Assembly (NCBI GenBank): GCA_963971405.1
Contig: OZ020485.1
Span: 42,157,469 to 42,221,468, forward strand
Reading direction: 5' to 3'
Length of the DNA stretch: 64,000 nucleotides
Origin: Psococerastis gibbosa
Taxonomy: Eukaryota > Arthropoda > Insecta > Psocodea > Psocidae
Below are positions 46,429 to 57,020 of the stretch, one piece after another. The translations under genes were made by a program, and so were the position numbers. Numbering within the stretch: position 1 is the first letter of the stretch; every line of letters begins with the position of its first letter. The notes under the pieces were generated by a model. The model had not been told where the DNA came from and did no database searches. It saw nothing but the letters and a program-made list of their open reading frames with translations.

Positions 46429-46800
46429 CTCGGGGAGGTTCCTTTCTTGTACTCTTGTACTAATGTAAAGTAAACTATCTCCTACTTCCTTTTTGACATT
46501 GGCATCTTCAAGTTTCTGTTCCTCAAGGTAAATTTCGTCCATACAAAAATTGCTATGTTCATCAAAATACGTTCTTTGAAGGTCCTCGGTGAATAGAATA
46601 GAGACTTTTCGATAGCCTCCAATTTTTTAAATACTGTTACAACTACTCACGATAGTTTTTACTTTCAACAACTCTTAATGAATCGACAAATCCCGTAGAT
46701 GTTCTGGAATTGTAAACCAAGTTTCTATGTCTTCAGATAAAGCGTGGATTTCATATTGTCCTTCAGCTTCCTTGACAATGTGTACACGTAGTTTCGCCAT
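46429..46800 (-). pseudogene. Host coding block ending at a splice donor, two in-frame stops
   Basis: Minus strand. ATG at 46800 in a good context (AACAATGG) opens MAKLRVHIVKEAEGQYEIHA then LSEDIETWFTIPEHLRDLSI and H, followed by TAA at 46677. The same frame resumes after a second TAA (46629): KIGGYRKVSILFTEDLQRTY, FDEHSNFCMDEIYLEEQKLE, DANVKKEVGDSLLYISTRVQ and ERNLPE, ending at a consensus donor (GAG|GTAAGT) in phase 0. All 124 codons are in one frame. Either a short intron removes part of the middle (an acceptor-like TCTATTCTATTCACCGAG precedes EDLQ) and one stop remains, or the gene is damaged, or the first 41 codons end naturally. The sequence is acidic and soluble-looking. The family is not recognised. 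Confidence 0.55.
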
Positions 46801-47339
46801 TGTTATTGTTTTGAAGTTATTCAATTTGTAATAAATCAGTACGACGTTATACGATTCAATCTATAAAAGATATATTATATTGTTACATAATCACAATTAT
46901 AATACATTACAGACAAATAAAAGATAAAATAAGAAAGATGTTTTACATACCTATAAATGAATTGAATAACAGTCATTTTCAAGACCTCTTTAGGCATAAC
47001 ACCATTTTGTAAATCATAATAATAATAATGGAATAATAGAATAAACTTAGCATAATGAATAATTATAAATATAATAATAATTTATAATTTACATATATTT
47101 ATCCCAATTTTACAGATTACGGTTCTTTTTTTTAACATTTTATTATCCTTTAACCACAGGCAGTGCCGTGTGTGGCTTAATTACAGGGAATCGTTATTAG
47201 TATAATTAAGTTAGTCTGTAAGTGACAGGTTAATGTTAGTTAGGATAGGGTACGGTAAAGATTGGTGATGTTGTGTTTCAGGGTGTGCGTTTTTAGTTTT
47301 AGTTTTTATATCATTTACGTTTACTTGCTTTTTATTTTG
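46801..47339. other. Upstream region of the minus-strand block; AT-rich
   Basis: On the minus strand TATATCTTTTATAG lies about 60 bases before the ATG at 46800 and could be a splice acceptor or promoter-like element. Otherwise no feature. Confidence 0.3.
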
Positions 47340-47625
47340 TTCATAAATATTTTTAAGGTAGAGCTGTTTTTTATATTTATTGGTAGGTTATTGTAAATAT
47401 TAAGAGCGGTATATTTTGCCGATTTAATAATTCTAGTTGTGCAGGGTTTGTTGATAGTGGTATTCCTTGTTTGTATCTTGTGTTGTGGTTATGTTCAACC
47501 GGATTATGTAGATGACGGTGTTTATAAAGTTGGTGTAAAGCAGCCGTTCGGAAAGTTTGCTGTATGTTCGGGACCTTTGCAATATTCTATAGTTCAGTAT
47601 TATATTATTAAATATATTATATAGT
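47340..47625 (-). pseudogene. LINE C-terminal fragment (CR1/Jockey-like)
   Basis: Minus strand: AKYTALNIYNNLPINIKNSS then TLKIFMNKIKSK and a stop, the typical end of CR1/L2/Jockey-type proteins (G...YN.LP..IK......F...L). Upstream HNTRYKQGIPLSTNP-like sequence is in another frame, so at least one frameshift is present. Confidence 0.6.
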
Positions 47626-47977
47626 TCAGTGTATGTAGGTATAAACAAGGCCATCAATAATCACATGGACCTTTACCCCCCCCCCCCCCCCCACTCCCCA
47701 CTGGAGGACTAAAAATTATATTGAAAGGCTGGTTTAATTTAATATATTTTTATAACTTATATTCAAACATTTTAACGAGTTCTCTTTTTTTTAATTTTTG
47801 GAAAAAAATAACAATAAATAACGTACATAACTTATTGAACAAGCCTCAAACCAGTCAGTATCATAAAATGGCCACAACTTCTACTCCTATAGCTGGAGAG
47901 CTGGCGGCGCCATTCTACCTATATATGACCGCTAGTCTTCAAGTATTGTCCTCCTTATCGACTGAGTGGCTCTGGTA

Positions 47978-48663
47978 CAGTGATGTATTTGCGGACTATG
48001 CGGCAAATTTTAGGGGTGGTAAAATTTTGGGGATGAATATTCTATTTTTGGAGCTAGTAGGGCCCACAAAAATTAAAGCTTCAGAGGATGCTGGCCGTAC
48101 ACATTGGCCACCCCTGGATCAGCCTGAATCAGGTGGGTTTATATTTTTTACTTAAGTTAATACTTAACTTGATAAAGATTTGGTCTCTTCAATTGCTAGA
48201 GGACTATTTCATACATCCTATTACAAGGGGTTTTTCATTTTTGTTCACATAATTTTTCCGTGAATTTGATAATTCTGTAAATCTCTGTCGGTTATCAGTT
48301 TCACGGAAAATCTACTAATCTACATAGTACTGTGCATGAAATAGTCCTCTATCAATTGAGTGGACCAAATCTATGTAACTTGATGTAGGCTATTAACTTA
48401 AATAATAAATATATATATAAACCACCCTATTTTAGGGTGATTCAGGGGTGGCCAATGTGTACGGCCAGCATCCTCTTAACAAATAATGTTGAGGTATTAA
48501 AACGGCCCCTAACCAGCAGTGGCGGTATTTGCCGATAACTTCAGTACATGATCAGCGGACGGGCCATGCATTGGGGTAGTCTTAATGACATCGGGGAGGG
48601 AGCTCACAAGTAGAGGGGGGGGGGGCGAGATTTGCTGCCCATAGGCGGCAGATACTTCAATAC
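47978..48663. mobile_element. hAT-like element Q, interrupted by a palindromic MITE
   Basis: The left end CAGTGATGTATTTGCGG and the right end GGCGGCAGATACTTCAATA match the ends at 22452 and 23284. A TTAA-type palindrome sits inside, and a second left-end-like sequence CAGTGGCGGTATTTGCCG starts at 48518, so the right part may be another copy. A 12-base G run is near 48616-48627. Confidence 0.5.
48084..48475. mobile_element. Palindromic MITE, TTAA-type family
   Basis: Arms begin GAGGATGCTGGCCGTACACA and continue TTGGCCACCCCTG, with inner pairs such as GACTATTTCATAC / GCATGAAATAGTC. Right flank TTAA, left flank TTCA (decayed). Inserted in element Q. Confidence 0.7.
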
Positions 48664-48669
48664 CTCCTT

Positions 48670-49326
48670 ACTCTGGTTAACTCTTAATATCTGCCATCGT
48701 CTTTTCAGACAATTAAATTAAACCTATCAAGGCGCTATAGATCGTCAATAAATTTTCATTTCAAACTTTTTGCTAACTATTGCAATTCAGTAGTTGCTTC
48801 ACCACTAATAACAATTCTAAAAGTACGAAATGATAGACCTCGTGAACGGATACAAGTTATTTTGAGTGATATATCCAGACAGTGTTCCCACAAACCAAGC
48901 CTAAAGCATTATAAATACCTGACTCACTACAATAACTAAGGCACCTAAATGGCCGCAAGCCCACCAGAGCGAAACCAAAGGGGGGCGAAGACAAAGAGGC
49001 GTAGCTTATGTACCTACGTAGGTATACCTAAGAGGTCAACCTGAGTCTTGCACTTCCGCCGATTAGTTTTGACGTCCGGTCCTAGTTCCCTTGTTGCTCA
49101 GGTACACGTTCCCACAACGTTTTCTGACACATGAATATTTCAGGCTCATTTCTTATAAATTTGAATAATATTTAATTATTAATATGCCGTTACACTTGGA
49201 AATTATTATTATTATTGTACTTGTCTTATAGTCATTAAATTCCCTTAAATTCCCAAAATTTCTGGGGAGGGGGGGCTTTAGGACCCCTACACTTTGATCC
49301 CCGGGAGAAAAAAAAATTGATAAATA
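48670..49326. other. No recognised gene
   Basis: Unassigned, apart from a 10-base-class G run near 49264-49275. Confidence 0.35.
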
Positions 49327-49585
49327 GGCCCAAATTAGTGAGGTTTTACGCATATTATACCCTGGCGAAAGGAGGGCCCGGGGTCTCCCCCGGAGAAAAA
49401 ATTGATAAATGGGCCCAAATTAGTGATTTTTGGCGCATGTTATACCCGGGAGAAAGGGGCGCCCGGAGATCTCCCCCGGAGAAAAAAAATGATAAATAGG
49501 CCCAAATTAGTCAGGTTTTACGCATATTATACCCCGGAGAAAGGGGGGGGGCCGGGGGTCTCTCCTGAAGAAAAAGTTAAAAAAA
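49327..49585. repeat. Three-copy tandem repeat, period 85-87 bp
   Basis: GGCCCAAATTAGT starts at 49327, 49412 and 49499. Each unit continues TTTT..CGCAT.TTATACC, an AGAAAGG-type run and CTCCCCCGGAGAAAA. The CCCCCGGAGA motif links it to the interior of hAT-like repeat S. Confidence 0.85.
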
Positions 49586-49837
49586 AATAGGTGTGAAAAA
49601 TTGGGGTTTTAAGCATTTTGAGTACCGTAATATATTTTTGTGGAAGTACTTGGTCAATACGTTGATTTTTTTTAATGGTGTGCTTCATGTAAAATAAGCA
49701 TACCTACCAAGAATTAATTTCCGTTTCTTTACTGTGGGTACTATGCCTTTCGCCTAAATAACGTCTTTGTCCCCAGAAATCCTGGGGGGGGGGCTATTGC
49801 CTATGCTTATAGTTCATGAATTTCTCGCCAGTGGACA

Positions 49838-49995
49838 AACAAAGTTGAATTCACCAGAACAGAGCAGCAAACTGCACGGCGTTGGCAGAGGAACATGATA
49901 ACGCGCTGAGACTATTCCAGTCAGTCTAAGTACTCGTCGAGCCCTGATCACTTCCGCATTAATCGAGTGACTTTACTATGTGTTACATAGCCAAC
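49838..49995 (+). repeat. 5S-like SINE, subfamily 1, partial and rearranged
   Basis: Contains AAGTTGAATTCACCAGAACA, GGCGTTGGCAGAGGAACATG and ATAACGCGCTGAGACTAT. Lacks the extreme 5' end and the 3' half. Confidence 0.55.
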
Positions 49996-50182
49996 AAGGG
50001 TAAATTACTGGATAATGTAGAAACTATTGAAAGATGCTATTATTAGAAATAAGCCCCCATTAAATGATATAACGTTTGTCAGCAATTCCCCCTTGTCGGA
50101 TTTGGCAGCAATATCGTATAATTGTAAAGGGTTTATAGCGTGCAATTACCTATTTGTTTCAATTTTAATTTTTATCTGCTCA

Positions 50183-50212
50183 CTCGACAATGAAGATTAG
50201 TCGAAACCGGTA
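50183..50212 (+). repeat. Retroelement motif related to 24811
   Basis: CTCGACAATGAAGATTAGTC then GAAACCGGT has the same order as 24811 and a similar upstream TTTTATCTG. The stem between is weak here. Confidence 0.35.
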
Positions 50213-50278
50213 TTGACATAATTTATGTTTTTTATGTAATATTTGCGTTACATTATCTTTATTATAATGCACCCTGAC

Positions 50279-50450
50279 CAATGCCCTAGCCAGGGGGGTT
50301 CAACTCCCCCCCCCCCCCCCGAAATGAAGTGGCTTGACACTAGATAGAGTCGGATTTTGGGAGGAAAAATAAAAACTACTATATAATATCCAATGAGATT
50401 GCTGAACCCCCCCCCCCCACCCCAGAAAGAAAATCCTAGCTACGGCCTTG
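50279..50450. mobile_element. hAT-like non-autonomous element
   Basis: CAATGCCCTAGCCAGG ... CCTAGCTACGGCCTTG, with flanks ACCCTGAC / ATCCTGAC (8 bp, one mismatch). C runs of 12-15 bases lie near each end. Confidence 0.8.
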
Positions 50451-50987
50451 ATCCTGACCCTGAAAAAATAGTAGCCTACCCGCGTGAAAATATGGGAAAT
50501 GACATTGCACTCTGCAATACCTTTGTGCTTTGTCAAACCTTAATAGGATGTTTTGGTTTATTGTTTGTGGTTCACAGGCTTGCAATATTCATGGCCGCCA
50601 AACAGTTAAATCCTTTTCTTCCGTTTTAAACAATAACAATGCAATTGGGACCGGAAATAGCGTAGTACCGGTATCCGCAGCGACGGTCCTTGCTGCCAAG
50701 AACTACAGAAGGCCTAAAAACGCAAAGGCTTTCAGTAAATTAGGCTACACATATACCATCGTCATCTATGAAGAGCATCTTTTCAAAATTAACTAGAAAA
50801 ACACTTAAGAGAAGTCTTCGCAACTCTTCGTGCTTATAATAATAGTAACAATAATAAAGTCTTAAGGAAAAAAAAATTAAATGTAGATACAGTGAGATTA
50901 GGGCCTTACAACTAACTGTGCATATCAACGAAAGTTTATTGGAAATATTTGAATAATGTAATAAACTACATTCATACCGAATATCAG

Positions 50988-51145
50988 CAAGGCCGTAGCC
51001 AGGATGTTTTCAGAAATTTCATTGGATATTACATAGTAGTTTCTATTTTTCCTCTCAAAATCCGATTCTATCGGTGTAAAGCCATTTCATTTCGGGGGGG
51101 GGGGGGGGGTTGAACCCCCATGAACCCCCCTTGGCTACGGCCTTG
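50988..51145. mobile_element. hAT-like non-autonomous element, intact ends
   Basis: CAAGGCCGTAGCCAGGATG ... TTGGCTACGGCCTTG, with a perfect 8-bp duplication AATATCAG at 50980 and 51146. Same family as 50279 in the opposite orientation. Contains a 16-base G run. Confidence 0.88.
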
Positions 51146-51232
51146 AATATCAGTGACACTACGCTACCATTTTCTCACACATTCACACGCAGCCTTGCCT
51201 TGATCTACATGTGTCAGTGGTTTCCTGACTAA

Positions 51233-51372
51233 GGCGATTATTCCACCGACGTCAATAGTGATAGTAATGGTGGTATTGACGTGGTAGCAGACATTTTTGG
51301 ACTGTCTTTAATGTCTGCTACCACGAAAATTCCACAATTACTATCACTATTGACGTCGGTGGAATAACCGCC
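51233..51372. mobile_element. Palindromic Harbinger-like MITE (140 bp)
   Basis: Arms of about 63 bases start GGCGATTATTCCACCGACGT, run through an arm-specific CAATAGTGATAGTAAT, and end at the central motif GTGGTAGCAGACATT. The spacer is about 13 bases. It is flanked by TAA on both sides (51230, 51373), a 3-bp duplication of the TWA kind used by PIF/Harbinger elements. Confidence 0.85.
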
Positions 51373-51821
51373 TAAGGAAAAACTTGTAATAATTGTTTTT
51401 GAATAGTCCACGTTGAGAGTTTCAGTTTTTTTTTTTTCTGGAGTATTTTTTCGGGGTGCTGCCCAACCAACCCCGAAAGTAAAACCAAATAATATTATTA
51501 TTTTCTAATCTTCTGCTGAAATACGCTTAAGGCTTAACATATTTAGGTCAAAGCAGAGGCCTCGTGCCGGCACAATGATTCATAATTTTCTAACTACCTC
51601 AAACTTGGTTAATATTTCCGCTAATTACTTATTTCACTTGCCTGACTTTCGTGCTTTCATTCTGTTATTTCCTTGAACTTCCCATTTCACGAATTGAATA
51701 TTGTAACCTCTCTTTTAGGGCTCCCTATGCCACAATTCACAATTTTCGTGCTCAAAGCTTCGGTAAACTGATTTCCTGCAGACATTTTTATTTTTTTATA
51801 TATTTTTTTTTTAAAAAGTCT

Positions 51822-51985
51822 AATCGCATACAAGCAATTCAATGAATGTATCCGATTGACCTCTTCAGTCGCCTCACTAAGTTACTTAATAGGTACTTGT
51901 GTCGAGTTACGACACGTCTCCGATCGCATGGCGTGTAGAGACTCGCACAAGTACAAGCACGCTACCATCGAAGTCATCGAAGTCG
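51822..51985 (-). repeat. SINE-like repeat, family C, fullest copy
   Basis: Shares TCAATGAATGTATCCGATTG, ACCTCTTCAGTCGCC, GAGTTACGACACGTCTCCGA and GTGTAGAGACTCGCACAAGT with the other copies. Confidence 0.65.
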
Positions 51986-52083
51986 ATAATTTAATTATGC
52001 AATTCAGACAACCCTCCCGAAATATTTACAGTACACTAATTATTAATTTTTACCTGAGCATGCGACATCCCAAATACTGGGAA

Positions 52084-52333
52084 CAGGCGCGTAGCCAGGG
52101 AGGGGCTTTGGGGGCTGAAGCCCCCCCCGAAATGTATTTAAAATAAAAAATCCATGCATTGTTCTGTTTAATGTTTCACCTGTATTTTTTTCTCCCTCTA
52201 AAACACTAAAACTTTGTATTTTTGCATGTAAATTCTTAAAAATTTCCGGGAGGGGGGGCGCACCCACCGTTTTACTGGGGTTATTCCCCTGGTAGTTAGC
52301 CCCTCCCGAAATAAAATCCTGGCTACGTGCTTG
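52084..52333. mobile_element. hAT-like non-autonomous element
   Basis: CAGGCGCGTAGCCAGGG ... ATCCTGGCTACGTGCTTG, with flanks ACTGGGAA / ACTGGGGA (7 of 8). Confidence 0.8.
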
Positions 52334-52639
52334 ACTGGGGAATTGGTTTAAAAAGGGTCTCTTCTATTTACATTTTTCATCTGCTGTATACCAGGTAAGG
52401 TACTAGCCTAAGCTCTATGTGGCCCAAAAGTGTGGGGGTGCTGATCATAAAAATTTATGACTAACGTCTAACGACGTTTTTTCAGTTCTACCTGAGCGCT
52501 AGCTGAAAAAACACGGGCGTTGTATTAATTTTGAAGTGGCTTTTAACGAACAAAAAAGAAGTCCAGGTGTGTAGGGCATCTGGCAAACGCCAGGAAAAGG
52601 GGGGGTTGGCTGTTTATGAAGAAGTCGATGAGCCACCTC

Positions 52640-52787
52640 CGGGGCTGAGCTGAAGAAAACGGTCGTACCTGTACTACAGGTATCTGATTGCCGCGGGCGG
52701 TGGCACACCGTTGCCAGATTGCCGGCACACTTGCCACCTGCACGTTGTGGCGGGGAGGGGACGCCGTCAGTCCCGTGCGCGCCGTTC
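52640..52787 (+). promoter_or_regulatory. GC/CpG-rich upstream region, candidate promoter
   Basis: The only strongly GC-rich stretch directly before a convincing first exon. TCAGTC at 52767, twenty bases before the ATG, fits the arthropod initiator TCAKTY. No TATA box was seen. Function inferred from position. Confidence 0.35.
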
Positions 52788-52899
52788 ATGATGAAGCATC
52801 GGCGGTTTTTTTCAAAGTTATTCACTTTTGGTGTTTGTTTTCTCGCTGTTGTGCACGGATCACTCGTCCTTGGATTAGACGAAGATTATTTTGATGAAG
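52788..52899 (+). CDS. First coding exon of a secreted or membrane protein
   Basis: Two adjacent ATGs at 52788 and 52791 open a frame starting MMKHRRFFSKLFTFGVCFLA and then VVHGSLVLGLDEDYFDE. This has a basic n-region (KHRR), a long hydrophobic core and small residues before an acidic mature start, a textbook signal peptide with cleavage plausible after VVHG or nearby. The frame ends at a donor GATGAAG|GTAATC (52900) in phase 1. Upstream DNA is CpG-rich. The rest of the protein was not found in the remaining 11 kb, so the first intron is long. The gene family is not identifiable from 37 residues. Confidence 0.55.
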
Positions 52900-53418
52900 G
52901 TAATCATCGTTCTTCAGCCGCTATATTGTTGTAAAGTGATTTGTTCATGTGTTTACATGACAAGTGAAAGTGATATCATGGTTCTTATGATGTATGGTTC
53001 ACGTGTCTGCGAGTGCCACTATCATTTCTGTTGGATATCTGTTTTCTTCTTGTGCTGCTGGACATTTCATCTGCCTGCAACCCTATTTGACGCGCTATGT
53101 AATGGATTAACCCTGGATTGTTATTTTTCGTTACGTCGAAAATCTCGCCCCCCGGAGTGGAATACGATTTTGGTTTTGGCTTATGGCCACGTGTTGCTTT
53201 TTAATGCGACTATGGACATACTCGCATTTTCTAATCCTACCCCTTATCAACTAGCCTACTGAACCCCCTCCCCAATCAATACCCAGGGGATATGGGAGTT
53301 CAACCCCCCCCCCCTGCCCGCCTGATTTACGTGATGGCAAAGCAGTAAATTTAATTGAGATTTAAAAAATCACTAACTACCTACGGTATACGCACCATAT
53401 ACAGTATACAGTAGTGAA

Positions 53419-53611
53419 TAATAAATTAATAAATAAGCCAACCTAGTGGAGTTAGGCTATAAAGCCCTTTCTTACACTCAACTAGGAAAGCTCGGGACCG
53501 CCTGCTTTTCATGCCCCCGAAGCATGGTAGAAAATGTAGCAAGTGTGGGACTCGAACCAACAACCTTTCGGGTGAAAATCTGAGTCTGCCACTACTCTAC
53601 ATGTCCTAGCT
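53419..53611 (-). repeat. tRNA-derived SINE, family A
   Basis: Minus strand: B box GGTTCGAGTCCC, body GAGTTGAGTGTAAGAAAGGG, AATAATAAAT-type tail at the left end. Confidence 0.8.
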
Positions 53612-53789
53612 TTGTATCTAGAATTAGCTTAAGAGCGAATCTGTAAATCGGACACCCTACTGAGTCGTCTGTTTTTTTTTACAAAATCATCAGTAGCGTA
53701 AATAGGGACTATAGCTATTTTGTAGCTCGCTGTGGCGCTGACGTCTAAGGATACAGGAGGGCAGGGAAATTTAGTAAATTAGTAGGTTA

Positions 53790-53882
53790 ATTTATTACGC
53801 TCTAATTTAATTGATACTACATACTGTATACGTTTGTTCTATTTTGACCCATAACTACCCCCCAAAAAATGGACTGGATCCG
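53790..53882. mobile_element. hAT-like element right end, copy of 37172
   Basis: TTTATTACGCTCTAATTTAA and GGACTGGATCCGTCCCTGG match 37172-37262. Confidence 0.5.
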
Positions 53883-54073
53883 TCCCTGGCCAAAGGCTGG
53901 CTAGGCCTAAACCCCCTCCCATTCAGGATTTTTTTTTTAATCCTGGGCCACCTACGTTCTTTTCAATGTCGTGGCGGCAGGCCCCAGAAATTAAAAAAAT
54001 ATATATTTGCCGGGAAGTAAATGTCCCATCTCTCCTAATAGGACTCATCTGTATATCATTGCTCAATTATTTA

Positions 54074-54293
54074 AGCGGCTATTCCACCGACGTGGATTTT
54101 GAATGTGAATGTGTCATGACATGGTAGAAGACATCATTAATAAGTCTCTGCCATAATTTAAGGAGACTATTATGTAGATACTTAACTTATCTAATATAAA
54201 TTAAGTTATAATATGGTAGAGACTTATTAATTATGTCTGCTACCACGTTATGACACATTCACATTCAAAATCCTAGTCGGTGGAATAGCCGCC
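54074..54293. mobile_element. Palindromic Harbinger-like MITE (220 bp)
   Basis: Ends AGCGGCTATTCCACCGACG / CGGTGGAATAGCCGCC, with TTA on both sides (54071, 54294). The arm-specific part is GATTTTGAATGTGAATGTGT, followed by the central motif ATGGTAGAAGACAT / ATGTCTGCTACCACG and TAATAAGTCTCT. The single-copy loop (TTAAGGAGACTATTATGTAG onward) reappears as arm sequence in the element at 56692. Confidence 0.88.
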
Positions 54294-54299
54294 TTACCA

Positions 54300-55900
54300 A
54301 ATAGTCATCGTACCATTATATAACTATTATATACCTTACTCAATTATTAATGGCGCCGACTTGGCAAAAATAAATAGATAAATAACTAAATATATATTTC
54401 TGTTAAATTATTCAATCAGTAATCGACAAGAAATTATAACGTAAAATCGTCAAAATCAGGAAGTTCTGTCATTGTCATTGTGCTATATATGCTAGTGCGC
54501 CTCAGTGACAGTAGTAAGCTTTCTCTAAAAGGTGGTCTCTAAGCAACTTAGGGAAGTTAGTAGTTCAATTATTGTATTGGGGGTATTGGGCATTAATTAT
54601 TTTAAATCTGCAGGCTGCAATTTTCAAAAAATCTAGCTAGCCTCTTGCCAATTTAAAAAAAAAAAAAAATCAATTTTGGTTTGGTATGCAAGCTATTTAA
54701 TGTGTGTGCTTCAGCCCCCTTTTTAAAAGTTAGAAAATTGGGGGGTACCTGAAGACTGAGCACCATACAAATCGGCGCCAGTGCCCAAGATTGTATGAGA
54801 TGTAGAGATGTATTTAGGATATTGTAAAAATTTCCACCCTAAAACGGGCCTTGCCCATAGGGAAAAGTGACCAAACCCGTAAACTGTATTTTGGAAATAT
54901 ATTTTGATTTGATTGATTTCGATTTGAAGATTCCAATATGACATTGCCCGAAAGTATTATTACCAAGACTGGAAATTTCTGGTTTATTTCGAAAATAACA
55001 GTTCTATAGGATCTGATCGGTTAGGTCAGAGAGTAAACATAAATATATAGGCTTCTCTGCAGTGCATTAGTATTGTGCATTAATGAATGTAAATTTACCT
55101 ATGGCCAAGGGCCTATATGTCCAAAACCTCTCATATTGTCCCCAGGCTATTTCGATGGAAATTCGCTGACTCCATAATATAGGTCCATCTATCGGCATTG
55201 TCTATCTCTATGCACTGTACAGTACGGTAGCTTGCATAACCAGCCTACCCTATGTGGCCTATGATAGAAAATAATGGTTATATGCTTTATTCAATTTTAG
55301 CGACAAATTACCTAGTGAGAAACTTGATTAGGCAAAATATATAGGATAATTAAGTTTCATTGCCGTACCGCGCACGGTACCTTGTAGTCTACCTTATCGG
55401 AGTCATTAAATTCAATTTGGCATTACAAGCGGAAATCAGATGCAGCTAATGCAGGCCTAGGTACATTATACATATACTTCCAACCTTGTTCTTATCGACT
55501 CCCAATCTGTTGGCTCTCGCATTAAAAAAAAAAATAATAATATAATATAAGAACATTTGTATGAACCTACTTAGGGTCCAGTGTCCAATGCTTTTGACCC
55601 CATGGGTGTCGGACACTATTTATATTGTTTCTGTATGAATTTTTGGCCATTGTAAAACTGACCCTCGATGTCAACCTACACCGGTTACAAGCGATAATGG
55701 ACAAGCTGCGACAAACTTACCATTGACGCAATGTATCGGGTTCAAGCACGACTTAACCAAGTACAGATACGACTCTAAGGGGCTCGCGGTAACACTTACG
55801 TATAGGACAGAATTAGGAACAATGAATTATTTTTAGAGACTAAGAATTATTAAGACACATGCAGAAAGACAACAGTACTCCCTCTGAAATCCGACTACCT
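54300..55900. other. No recognised gene
   Basis: About 1.6 kb with an A run near 54655-54669 and no supportable feature. Confidence 0.4.
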
Positions 55901-55903
55901 TAA

Positions 55904-56332
55904 GAGTGAACAGCCCGTAGGAAATTGGCAGCCCGAAATTTAGTACTTTTTATTTTTTATTTAATTAACTAAGAATTGGCCCATCAAAGTTGTAGAAGAC
56001 TACTTCATGCATCATATTATAAGATATTCTTAATTTACAAAATTGTATTTTTTTCAGAAACATGCAAATATTTTATAAACAATTACTTTTCACGTATTAT
56101 CGATTAAAAAAAAAAACTACAATTTCAAAAACTAAAAATACCTTATATGACGCATGAAGTAGTCATTAACGTATAAAAATGGCGTAACACTTCAAATAAT
56201 AAAAATCAAAAGAAAAGAAAAAATACAAAAAGACAAAAATAATAAACCAAATAATTAGACTTATTAGTTACTTAAATAAAAATTAAAAAGTATTAAATTT
56301 CGGGCTGCCAATTTCCTACGGGCTGTACACTC
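55904..56332. mobile_element. TTAA-type palindromic MITE, diverged
   Basis: Arms GAGTGAACAGCCCGTAGGAA / complement, then ATTGGCAGCCCGAAATTTA. The internal GTTGTAGAAGACTACTTCAT is shared with 36014 and 59615. Left flank TTAA; right flank CTAG. Confidence 0.7.
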
Positions 56333-56371
56333 CTAGTGTTCCTAGTGCAGGGGTAGAGAAACCTCGCCGAC

Positions 56372-56510
56372 ATATAAAAGGTTCGGCCTGGCCAGGGGTC
56401 TATCCCCTGTTGCGCCCTCCACCTGGCTCGATACCTTTGAAATACCTATTTTGGGGCATTTATGGCGCCAACATACCTATTTAAATTTGTTCAGGGACAG
56501 CTCTCAGCAG
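56372..56510 (+). other. Weak candidate: TATA box plus first coding exon
   Basis: ATATAAAAGG at 56371-56380 is TATA-like. About 85 bases downstream ATG at 56462 opens MAPTYLFKFVQGQLSA, which ends at a perfect donor CAG|GTAAGT (56511). Sixteen codons are too few to judge, and the region borders transposons. Confidence 0.2.
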
Positions 56511-56691
56511 GTAAGTTTTTTACATGCTATATTTTTGGTCAATCTGCAATCTGCTAGAAACGTCTGCTTTTAAATGTCCACACGATGTATTTTTACAAAA
56601 TCACTAGGTCAATAATTAACTCTTAAAGATTTTGGGGCGTACGCGTGGTATGGTATGTTACATGTTCTTAGCACTCAGCTGGCATACAGTA

Positions 56692-56950
56692 GGCGGCAAT
56701 TCCACCGGCGATTTTACTTCGTTTGTGATTTGAGATTTTTTATTTGTTTTGTTTTAAGGAGACTGTTATGTAGATAATTAACTTATCTATTATAAATTAA
56801 GTTATACTATGGTAGAGACTTATTAATGATGTCTGCTACCATATTATAACTTAATTTATAATAGATAAGTTAAGTTTCTGCATAATAGTCTCCTTAAAAC
56901 AAAAAATCTCAAATCACAAATGAAGTAAAATCGCCGGTGAAATTGCCACC
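56692..56950. mobile_element. Palindromic Harbinger-like MITE (259 bp)
   Basis: Ends GGCGGCAATTCCACCGGCG / CGCCGGTGAAATTGCCACC, flanked by GTA on both sides (56689, 56951). Arms are about 120 bases and include TTTGTGATTTGAGATTTTTT and the module AAGGAGACTGTTATGTAG that is only single-copy in 54074. Centre: ATGGTAGAGACTTATTAATG then ATGTCTGCTACCAT. Confidence 0.88.
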
Positions 56951-57020
56951 GTAGGAGGATATGGGATAATTGACGAAATACAGGCTCATGTTGATAAAAC
57001 ATATCAGTTATCTAACGTTA

